From NCBI GenBank assembly GCA_947487325.1, contig CANKWG010000036.1:1-14116 (forward strand): a stretch of 14,116 nucleotides of DNA, in the 5' to 3' direction. How positions within the stretch are numbered: the stretch's first letter is position 1; every line of letters starts with the position of its first letter. The translations under genes and the position numbers were made by a program. The notes under the pieces were generated by a model that searched no databases, was not told where the DNA came from, and worked only from the letters and a program-made list of their open reading frames with translations. This DNA is from Oxalobacteraceae bacterium. Its GTDB lineage: Bacteria; Pseudomonadota; Gammaproteobacteria; Burkholderiales; Burkholderiaceae_D. Positions 7,831 to 13,858 of the stretch are shown one piece after another.

Positions 7831-8979
7831 CTAGCGAGTGGTGGCTGGCGCAGCCACTCGAACGCGCGTGCCGGTTTGCAGGTTGCCCATGTCGGTGCGC
7901 ACCACTTGCGCACCAAAATCCAGACCTGAAACGATTTCAGTGAGGTAGTCCTCGCCGCTGCGACCATCAATGCCGACCGTCACCGCCGTCTTGCTCAGTT
8001 GGCCATTGGTGATGGTGTAAACAAACGCACCCTGACTATCCTTGCGAACCGCACTTTGCGGCAAGGCCAGCACACCTTGTTTTGCACGCAGTACCAATTG
8101 CGCCTCGGCGAACATACCGACCCGCAGTATATTTTTCGGGTTGGCGACTTGCACATACACCAGCACCGAGCGTGAACCGGTCTGGGTTGATGGATTGATG
8201 CGAACGACCTTGCCCTCGAAAGTTTCTGGCAAGCCCTCGATATGCAGACTGACCGGCTGACCAATGACAATCTGCGCAATGTCACTGGTAGGCACCGCTG
8301 CTTCCAGTTCCATTTTTTGCAGATTGACGATATCGAGCAGCTTATTGTCTGGCGAGACTTTTTCTCCAGGCTGTACATAGCGCGCCGCCACCAGACCTGA
8401 AATCGGCGTGCGGATCACGGTGTCATTCAGCGACTTCTGCACAATATTCATGGCGCCGCGCGCCGCCGCCACGTTAGCCTCGGCTGCCGCGTACTGGCTC
8501 GCCGCATTGTCAAACGCATTGCGTGAAATGAAGCCTTTTTCTACCAATACGCGATTGTTATCACGCGTCTTGGTCGCAATATCGAGCTGGGCGCGGGCCG
8601 CATCCAGATTGCCGCGCGCCTGAGCAACACGCGCTTCATACTCAGTGCCATCGGTGACCACCACGATTTGTCCCGCGCGCACAGACTCGCCTTCACGCAC
8701 CAGCACCTGTCGCACATCGGCTGCCACGCGCGCTTTGACCGTGGACATGTCGACCGCGCGCAGCGACCCTGATAAGGCAAGCGTTTGCCGAATCTCGACA
8801 GGATTCGCAGTCACGACCTCCTGTGGCAAAAATTCCAGCGTTGGCGGAACGGCAGCCATCGGCGCCGCCGCCGCCGGTTTTGCCGGCGCAGAAGGACGCT
8901 GCATCAGGCTCCAGATCAAGCCACCCGCGACGATCAGTACGATGAGCAGAACTAGCAAGCGAACAAGTTTTTTTGACAT
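7831..8979 (-). CDS. Efflux periplasmic adaptor (membrane fusion protein), TM-anchored
   Basis: A 382-aa adaptor for the RND pump that follows 20 nt later. The start chosen, ATG 8979 (MSKKLVRLLVLL), is followed at once by a hydrophobic anchor (about residues 5-24) with no lipobox, then a Pro/Ala linker. Domains in order: lipoyl half (VKARVAADVRQVLVREGESV), a short coiled-coil hairpin (about 110-175, VAQARGNLDAARAQL), the returning half (DTVIRTPISGLVAARYVQPGEKV), beta-barrel (VSLHIEGLPETFEGKVVRI) and membrane-proximal part (VLALPQSAVRKD). The frame is open to 9075 inside tetR, but the extra 32 Arg-rich residues would precede the anchor. Only 7 nt separate it from the tetR stop and no clear Shine-Dalgarno is seen, so translational coupling is likely. 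Confidence 0.94.
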   Translation of the reverse strand: MSKKLVRLLVLLIVLIVAGGLIWSLMQRPSAPAKPAAAAPMAAVPPTLEFLPQEVVTANPVEIRQTLALSGSLRAVDMSTVKARVAADVRQVLVREGESVRAGQIVVVTDGTEYEARVAQARGNLDAARAQLDIATKTRDNNRVLVEKGFISRNAFDNAASQYAAAEANVAAARGAMNIVQKSLNDTVIRTPISGLVAARYVQPGEKVSPDNKLLDIVNLQKMELEAAVPTSDIAQIVIGQPVSLHIEGLPETFEGKVVRINPSTQTGSRSVLVYVQVANPKNILRVGMFAEAQLVLRAKQGVLALPQSAVRKDSQGAFVYTITNGQLSKTAVTVGIDGRSGEDYLTEIVSGLDFGAQVVRTDMGNLQTGTRVRVAAPATTR

Positions 8980-8986
8980 AGCGTTT

Positions 8987-9679
8987 TTAGTGATGATTCG
9001 ACGGCGGCTCGTGCAGCGCCTGAGGGCCATTCGCTTCAGGCGCCTTGGCCTGAAGACCATTAACGAGGAGATCAAGAAAACAATCCAGATAGTCCTTGGC
9101 CGAAATCGGCTCCAGCCTACAGGAATGGAAAGAGTGTTTCCACATCATCAACATCACCAGCGGCGCCACGATGACGAGGTTGGCGTTGACGGTATCGACG
9201 GCCCGAAACTCCCCGCGGGCGATGCCGCGCTCGAGAATTCCCACTAGCAGCGCGTTACATCGGGAGATCACTTCTTCATGATAAAAGCGCGCAACGTCTG
9301 GGAAATTGCCGGATTCCGCCATCATCAGCTTCGAAATCCCTGAGAGCTTGGTCTGCCCGACGCGGTCCCACCAGTTCAGAATAAAGGCCCGTAGCAGATC
9401 CCGGCTGCTGCCGGTCGAGCGCTCAATATAGTGTTCCGCTTCAGCCAGCGCCGACACCAGGTTCTCCCGAACCACGGCCTTGAACAATTCTTCCTTGTTT
9501 TCGAAATACAAATAGAGCGTCCCCTTGGAGACGCCCGCGCGCGCGGCCACGTCATCCAGCCGCGCGGCCGCATAACCCCGCTCCACAAACAAATCCAGAG
9601 CAGCCGCCAGCAACTCTTGCGGACGAGCGTCCTTGCGCCGTTCCCAGCGGGGTTTGGTCTTGGGTTCTAGGGCGGGCAT
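8987..9679 (-). CDS. TetR/AcrR-family transcriptional repressor
   Basis: A 230-aa regulator with a canonical N-terminal DNA-binding domain at residues about 20-66: helix 1 PQELLAAALDLFVERGY, then LDDVAARAGVSKGTLYLYFENKEELF. The C-terminal ligand/dimer domain is poorly conserved, as usual; its TM-like stretch VIVAPLVMLMMW is a normal hydrophobic core helix. It is the first gene of the tetR-adaptor-RND operon, which suggests autorepression and drug-induced release, the typical AcrR-like logic. The ATG at 9679 has no strong Shine-Dalgarno. A good promoter and an imperfect palindrome lie directly upstream. The inducer is unknown. Confidence 0.95.
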   Translation of the reverse strand: MPALEPKTKPRWERRKDARPQELLAAALDLFVERGYAAARLDDVAARAGVSKGTLYLYFENKEELFKAVVRENLVSALAEAEHYIERSTGSSRDLLRAFILNWWDRVGQTKLSGISKLMMAESGNFPDVARFYHEEVISRCNALLVGILERGIARGEFRAVDTVNANLVIVAPLVMLMMWKHSFHSCRLEPISAKDYLDCFLDLLVNGLQAKAPEANGPQALHEPPSNHH

Positions 9680-9693
9680 GAGTGGAAAAATTA

Positions 9694-9709
9694 CTAACTA
9701 GCGAGTCAG
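9694..9709. promoter_or_regulatory. Candidate TetR-family operator (imperfect palindrome)
   Basis: CTAACTAGCGAGTCAG matches its own reverse complement at 12 of 16 positions. It lies just downstream of the -10 of the tetR promoter, over the expected transcription start, and 15 nt before the tetR ATG. That is where an autorepressor site is expected. Binding by the neighbouring TetR protein is inference. Confidence 0.45.
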
Positions 9710-9710
9710 C

Positions 9711-9739
9711 AATATAGGTGGCGGGCAATTATCAGTCAA
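9711..9739 (-). promoter_or_regulatory. Sigma70-type promoter of the tetR-adaptor-RND operon
   Basis: On the minus strand there is TTGACT (9734-9739), a 17-nt spacer, then TATATT (9711-9716). Each hexamer has one mismatch to consensus and the spacing is ideal. Transcription should start near 9706-9707, giving a leader of about 27 nt to the tetR ATG. It is the best promoter match that I see in the window. Confidence 0.7.
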
Positions 9740-9943
9740 GTTTAAACGCTGATTTGGTACACAGAAATGCATTGAGTCTCGGAACCTGAGCCGCAGAGGG
9801 GTTACGAAAAAGGCAGCACCGTCATTGCCGAAAAGTAAATTTTTAAAGAACGACGGTAATGAGCAATACCCATTGAGTTCCCGGAGTTTGCAAACGCCTG
9901 CCTTCCACCTGCCCCCCTGAAATTGATGAATGGAGAATTTTTC
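9740..9943. other. Divergent intergenic region upstream of the unknown plus-strand gene
   Basis: About 200 bp between the tetR promoter and the unknown gene. No convincing sigma70 promoter on the plus strand; the AT-rich part near 9831-9850 is the likeliest area. Two related 14-15 nt stretches begin CATTGAGT (9770-9783 and 9871-9884) and both end in CGGA. A perfect 10-bp palindrome GTTTGCAAAC lies at 9886-9895, about 50 bp before the ATG. These could be regulator sites for the unknown gene. A minus-strand ORF across this region is a shadow with no family features. Confidence 0.4.
9932..9935 (+). promoter_or_regulatory. Shine-Dalgarno GGAG that fixes the start of the unknown gene
   Basis: GGAG is 8 nt before the ATG at 9944, an ideal distance. 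Upstream in-frame TTG (9923) and ATG (9926) would add 6-7 residues but have no such site, so 9944 is preferred. Confidence 0.7.
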
Positions 9944-11020
9944 ATGACCGATCGCCTTTCCAGAAGTAACTCTCAAAGTGACCTGCCCAATTATGGTCAG
10001 GGTCAGCAAGACGATAAAAACAAGGATGTCGGCAAAAAAAAGGATGGCGCCACTGCCCAATCAGACAAGAACACCGGTCAGGGCCATGCAGATAAAAACA
10101 AAGCTGCGCCGCAAATGAAATCTAGGGAAGAAAAAAAGGAAAAAACGCTTAGTGAAAGCGACTCAGATCACGGGGGAAGGGCGCCTGATACCGTCGGAAG
10201 ACTGTTTCTTGGAAAAGGTGCAAGTGCGGTAGCAAGAAAATTCGGGGATAGCGATGAAAGCTCTTCAGAAGATGGTGCTGCGCAAAGTAAGAGCAAGGCG
10301 CTGAGGTCTCCTCGTCAACAGCAATCGGATAAAAAACCCACGAGCAACAAAGTACCCAAACTATCGCTGAAAAATCTAGGTAATGCGCTAGCGAGTCTCG
10401 CCTCTGATCGGCCTGAAATGACGATAAGTCCTAGAAAAACAAAGAGAGAAACGGATAGGGATACGCTGGATTCAATGTCCAGCACCAGTAATACAGCCGC
10501 AAGCGGTGGAGCCACTAACACTACTAATACATCAAACGCGACGGTTAATCACCACACTATTAACATAGTCGAAGTACCTTTATGGCAAACGGCGACCCCG
10601 CGATCTGAGTGGAGCGCTACTGGCCAGTCAAATTTGCCAGCATCCGCAAAATTCAAGGAAACGAATACTGCGACCACTACGACCACCACTACGACAACCA
10701 CAACAACAGGAAAAATCACAAGTACAAGTACAAAAAATGATCCAGCGACGCATGTTTCCAAGAGCATACAAGCAACAACCGAAAGAGTTTTAGAAAACAA
10801 GCAGCCTTCGAGTAAAAGCTCAGTCCCTGCGACTATGCTGCCGCCTGGGGTGATTGAAACAATTCATTCGCTTCGATGCGGACGTAGAGTGACGGGTGAA
10901 CAGATCGCAGAACTTCTTATTTGTATGGAAAGCAGGGGATATACCTTGCCACTTAAGGATGGGATTGTGAGCACGATTTTGCGGGGGGGCGATGACAGTC
11001 GAAGAATTGGACGATCCTGA
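9944..11020 (+). CDS. Unknown low-complexity Ser/Thr/Lys-rich protein, upstream part of a gene split at a G7 tract
   Basis: I do not recognise a family. The 358-residue product starts MTDRLSRSNSQSD and is mostly polar and probably disordered up to about residue 295: Lys/Asp/Gln-rich (about 15-70), Ser/Glu-rich (about 75-120), Ser-Pro-Arg motifs at 122 and 162, a Thr/Asn/Ser-rich region (about 178-205) and 12 consecutive Thr (244-255). Only the last 50 residues look folded (GVIETIHSLRCGRRVTGEQIA and on). This segment ends at the G7 run, after which the frame reads GGDDSRRIGRS and stops. There is no signal peptide or TM segment. It overlaps the next ORF by 29 nt in a +1 frame. With one G fewer the frame continues into that ORF (798 aa in total). 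It may be a secreted effector-like or surface-directed protein; that is inference from composition only. Confidence 0.7.
   Translation: MTDRLSRSNSQSDLPNYGQGQQDDKNKDVGKKKDGATAQSDKNTGQGHADKNKAAPQMKSREEKKEKTLSESDSDHGGRAPDTVGRLFLGKGASAVARKFGDSDESSSEDGAAQSKSKALRSPRQQQSDKKPTSNKVPKLSLKNLGNALASLASDRPEMTISPRKTKRETDRDTLDSMSSTSNTAASGGATNTTNTSNATVNHHTINIVEVPLWQTATPRSEWSATGQSNLPASAKFKETNTATTTTTTTTTTTTGKITSTSTKNDPATHVSKSIQATTERVLENKQPSSKSSVPATMLPPGVIETIHSLRCGRRVTGEQIAELLICMESRGYTLPLKDGIVSTILRGGDDSRRIGRS
10673..10708 (+). repeat. Poly-threonine codon tract (12 ACN codons)
   Basis: Twelve consecutive Thr codons (ACC, ACT, ACG, ACA mixed) preceded by Asn-Thr-Ala. The 3-nt periodicity resembles a decayed microsatellite, but mixed third bases mean that strand slippage is now unlikely. 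At protein level it is a flexible, possibly glycosylatable or phosphorylatable linker. Confidence 0.8.
10983..10989 (+). repeat. G7 homopolymer at the frame junction (candidate slippage / phase-variation tract)
   Basis: Seven G in a row inside the coding region, 28 nt before the stop of the first ORF and directly before the in-frame start of the second. G7 gives the short product. G6 joins both frames without any stop and gives an exact multiple of three (2397 nt from 9944 to 12341). G8 creates CGA-TGA at once. It is therefore a length-dependent switch in principle. It could be DNA slippage, transcript slippage, a fixed frameshift or a sequencing error. Confidence 0.6.
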
Positions 11021-12341
11021 AAATCCAAACAATAAAATAAAAGTAAATATTATTGAACTGGTGAGTGAGAAATTTATTCAAAATCATTTAAATGTTAAAG
11101 ACCTACGAAAATTTGTAGAAGAAATGGCAGTTAAGTACAAAAGAATCGCGCTAAATTTTGGGGATGAAATAAAGAGTTCCAATATCAAAGATTTGCGGAA
11201 AAATAAAATTTTTGTAAAGCTAATGAAGCCACTAGCGGATTCATTTTTCGAAAAGTTTTTCGGTAAAGAAATGAAATTGTCTAGCTCCGGATTTGCGCCA
11301 GAATTCAAAAATTTTTTACAAGGTATAGATACATATGTTGTCAAATGGGCGAAAGCTACGGGTAACGTCAATCCAGACCTGCTACTGAACGCAAGGAAAT
11401 CTGCGATCGCCGCTTTTATTGCTACAAGAGGTATAACGCCCATTATGCGTGACCAGTTAGTTAAAGATAAAAATTATGAATCAGGTCGCTTGGATATTCT
11501 CAATGGATATTTAAATACTGTAATGACTACACAGACCAATGATTTTTATTACGACATCATGAGCAATGCAAAAAATCAGGACGAAGCACAGGAAAAATTG
11601 ATAAATGCACATAAAAAAGGATCTGCTCTAAATCAAAGGGAAAAATCGCTGGAAAGTCGCCGCGAAAAAATAAGTTCTCTTGCAGTCTCTGACGTTCCGA
11701 TTTCGCCGAGGAAAAAAATAGAATCTCCTAGGACAGAAAAGCTCGAAAAGAAAAGCGAGTCTCTTGATGTTAAAAGACAAAACATCCGTAACGAAGCAAT
11801 TAAAGCATTCCAAAGAAAATCAAAAATAAAAAACATTGATCCAGATTTTTCACGGTATTTCAGAGAATCTTTATGGAAGGCGACCAGAGAGCAGTACCAG
11901 CAGTTTAAGGACAACCCGGCGGAAAACATGCTGCGCGCTTTGGAGAAATACATTAATGATCGTCCTAAAATACTCAATGCGGGTACCAATTTATTGCAGC
12001 CCATGAAAGCTGAGCTGCAGCTGCTCGTGGATCAAAAAAATAAGGCGTCTTTGGCGGTACAGACGGCCAGTGCGACCTCAGCGATGGTGTCTCCAACCCA
12101 GAAACTGAATACTGAAGACGTCGCCGAGCGTAGCTCGGATGATTCATCAACATCCTCAGAAGAAGTCAAGCTGGAAGATTTGATGAAATCACCATTCGAC
12201 GAATCCGTAGCTGAGCTTCCGATTTCGGAACAAGCAACGCAGGTAAGGCAGAGCGATTCATCAGAGTCTTCAGAAAAGGTAAAACTGGCAGAGATCATGA
12301 AGTCGCCGTTTGACGATAGTGATGCCTCGAGCAGCCAGTAA
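10992..12341 (+). CDS. Unknown helical protein with duplicated C-terminal motif, downstream part of a gene split at a G7 tract
   Basis: No family recognised. The ORF has 449 codons from ATG 10992, but that ATG has no usable Shine-Dalgarno (only the G run 2 nt away), which argues that it is normally translated as a continuation of the upstream frame. Residues about 1-200 are mixed and look alpha-helical (NIIELVSEKFIQNHLNVKDL). A charged, probably coiled-coil or extended section follows at about 200-275 with SPRK (238) and SPRT (245). A second helical region spans about 280-350 (SRYFRESLWKATREQYQQF). The last 100 residues are Ser/Glu/Asp-rich and hold two copies of a 22-residue motif (384-405, 422-443) with core VKL..xMKSPFD. 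Base composition is strikingly AT-rich compared with the efflux genes. A rho-independent terminator follows 35 nt after the stop. Confidence 0.7.
   Translation: MTVEELDDPENPNNKIKVNIIELVSEKFIQNHLNVKDLRKFVEEMAVKYKRIALNFGDEIKSSNIKDLRKNKIFVKLMKPLADSFFEKFFGKEMKLSSSGFAPEFKNFLQGIDTYVVKWAKATGNVNPDLLLNARKSAIAAFIATRGITPIMRDQLVKDKNYESGRLDILNGYLNTVMTTQTNDFYYDIMSNAKNQDEAQEKLINAHKKGSALNQREKSLESRREKISSLAVSDVPISPRKKIESPRTEKLEKKSESLDVKRQNIRNEAIKAFQRKSKIKNIDPDFSRYFRESLWKATREQYQQFKDNPAENMLRALEKYINDRPKILNAGTNLLQPMKAELQLLVDQKNKASLAVQTASATSAMVSPTQKLNTEDVAERSSDDSSTSSEEVKLEDLMKSPFDESVAELPISEQATQVRQSDSSESSEKVKLAEIMKSPFDDSDASSSQ
12141..12320 (+). repeat. Two 66-bp coding repeats (22-residue motif, 114-bp period)
   Basis: Copies at 12141-12206 and 12255-12320 encode motifs identical at 16 of 22 residues: DSS.SSE.VKL then MKSPFD.S. 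Many codons differ at the third base, so this is an old duplication kept by selection on protein, not a fresh tandem repeat. Confidence 0.85.
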
Positions 12342-12376
12342 GCTTAGGCCGGCAACGTATTGTTCTTGCTTTACTA

Positions 12377-12409
12377 CCCGCCTTCCGATATCCCGGAGGC
12401 GGGTTTTTT
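12377..12409 (+). terminator. Rho-independent terminator of the unknown gene
   Basis: A GC-rich stem CCCGCCTTCCG (12377-12387) pairs with CGGAGGCGGG (12394-12403) with one bulged T, a 6-nt loop and then TTTTTT. It begins 35 nt after the stop codon at 12341. It isolates the unknown gene from macA. Confidence 0.9.
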
Positions 12410-12526
12410 CTTTCATCAGCCATTGACTGCGCCAGCGTGGCCGTCTTTCTGGTTACTGGTTAGGTGGATGTCATCTAATCCCAGTAAAATCCATACCTTA
12501 CTTCAACAGCAGCGGGGAATATCTCG

Positions 12527-13852
12527 GTGAAAGCACGATGGATAGGGTTGATAGTGCTGGTGGTTCTGATCGGCGCAGGGGCATGGTATTGGTTTGGCAT
12601 CAAAAAACCCGATGCGCCGCAGTACCGTACTGCCACGCTTGAAAAAGGCCGTCTGATTGCCAGCGTTTCCGCTACGGGCACACTTGTGCCGGTGGTATCG
12701 GTGCAGGTGGGCTCCCAGGTTTCTGGGCAACTCAAGGAAGTGCTGGTGGATTTCAACAGCCAGGTCAGCAAAAATCAGCTGATTGCCCGCATTGATCCCG
12801 AAAGCTTTGAATACCGGGTCCGCCAGTCGCAGGCTGATTTAGATGCGGCGCGCGCGCAGGTGGCGACTCAGCAAGCCAATATTGCGGCTCAACGTGCCGC
12901 CTTATCTCAGGTCGAAGTCACTCTCGCCGACGCCCGTCGCGACTTGGAGCGTAAAGAACAGTTGTCGGATAAGAAATTTCTGTCGCCGGCCGAAGTCGAC
13001 AAGGCACGCGCCATGGTCAACTCGCTGGTAGAGCAGCAAAAGTCAGCGGTCGCGCAAGTCGATGTGGCACGCGCCAATGCGGGTAATGCAGCCGCCATGG
13101 TCAAGCAGCGAGAGGCCGCGCTGTCGCAGGCGCGGGTGGATCTGGAGCGCACCGCCATCCGTTCGCCGGTGAGTGGCATTGTCATCAAGCGCAGTGTGGA
13201 CAAAGGACAGACTGTCGCTGCCAGCCTCCAATCGCCGGAGCTATTCGTCATCGCGGAAGATCTCACCGATATGCGGGTCGATACCGCAATTGATGAATCC
13301 GAAATCGGCAAGATCAAGGTTGGGCAGCGCGCGACTTTTACGGTGGATGCATTTGCCGGCAAGACCTTCGAGGGCGAGGTGCGCAAGGTTCGCAAATCTG
13401 CGCAGGTGGTCTCGAATGTGGTGACCTATCTGGTCGATGTATCGGCGCCGAATCCCGAGCTGCAGCTCTTGCCCGGTATGACGGCCAATGTACGTGTCGT
13501 CACGGATACCTTTGAAGATGTATTGAAAGTACCCAATGCGGCGATTCGGTTTCGTCCGCCACAATCTTCTGATGACAAGCCTGGCAAATCAAAACGTGGC
13601 AATGGTGATAAATCCGGGCGCGGCAATGGTCGCCCCGACCCCACGAGCTCCACCATTTATGTGTTGAAGAACGGTGAGTTGAAAGCCATTCCTGTAAAAA
13701 CTGGTGCGTCGGACGGCAAGATGGTGCAGGTCACTGGCGAAGGTGTTACCGAAGGCATGGAAGTAGTTACGGGTGTCAAGGGTGAGGGTGGTGGCGGTGG
13801 TGGTGGAAGCAAAAAAGGTTCGTCCATGGCCGGTGCGCCGCGCATGTTCTGA
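12527..13852 (+). CDS. macA: MacA-like periplasmic adaptor of an ABC-type tripartite exporter
   Basis: A 441-aa adaptor. N-terminal anchor about residues 6-24 (IGLIVLVVLIGAGAWYW), lipoyl domain half (SVQVGSQVSGQLKEVLVDF), a long coiled-coil hairpin (about 95-205, typical of MacA), return half (TAIRSPVSGIVIKRSVDKGQTV), beta-barrel with the MacA-like DESEIGKIKVGQ, and LLPGMTANVRV. A Lys/Arg/Gly/Asp-rich insert (about 345-370, around KSKRGNGDKSGRGNGR) and a C-terminal Gly7 run are low-complexity additions. The start is GTG 12527, with GGGGA about 10 nt upstream. No strong promoter is visible in the 117 bp after the terminator; CTGGTTA is repeated back to back at 12449-12462. The macB gene begins 6 nt after the stop. 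MacAB-TolC exports macrolides, lipopeptides, haem precursors or toxins depending on species. Confidence 0.93.
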   Translation: MKARWIGLIVLVVLIGAGAWYWFGIKKPDAPQYRTATLEKGRLIASVSATGTLVPVVSVQVGSQVSGQLKEVLVDFNSQVSKNQLIARIDPESFEYRVRQSQADLDAARAQVATQQANIAAQRAALSQVEVTLADARRDLERKEQLSDKKFLSPAEVDKARAMVNSLVEQQKSAVAQVDVARANAGNAAAMVKQREAALSQARVDLERTAIRSPVSGIVIKRSVDKGQTVAASLQSPELFVIAEDLTDMRVDTAIDESEIGKIKVGQRATFTVDAFAGKTFEGEVRKVRKSAQVVSNVVTYLVDVSAPNPELQLLPGMTANVRVVTDTFEDVLKVPNAAIRFRPPQSSDDKPGKSKRGNGDKSGRGNGRPDPTSSTIYVLKNGELKAIPVKTGASDGKMVQVTGEGVTEGMEVVTGVKGEGGGGGGGSKKGSSMAGAPRMF

Positions 13853-13858
13853 CCTGTG

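Noticed and set aside
9781..9806. GGAACC followed by a G-rich stretch, resembling a HrpL-type hrp box
   Set aside because: No CCAC block follows at 15-16 nt, so the second half of the motif is missing.
9698..10060. Minus-strand ORF over the tetR promoter and the start of the unknown gene
   Set aside because: It would overlap the promoter and start inside the plus-strand gene; no Shine-Dalgarno or motif.
10549..10800. Minus-strand ORF with a poly-Val hydrophobic stretch
   Set aside because: The Val run is simply the complement of the Thr codon tract.
10983..10994. The G7 run as a Shine-Dalgarno for the downstream ORF
   Set aside because: Only 2 nt separate it from the ATG and it is a poor anti-SD match, so it cannot place a ribosome correctly.
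10983..10996. Programmed -1 ribosomal frameshift at the G tract
   Set aside because: The -1 frame meets TGA at 10993 at once; joining the ORFs needs +1 (or -2), and no +1 stimulator such as a slow or stop codon is at the run.
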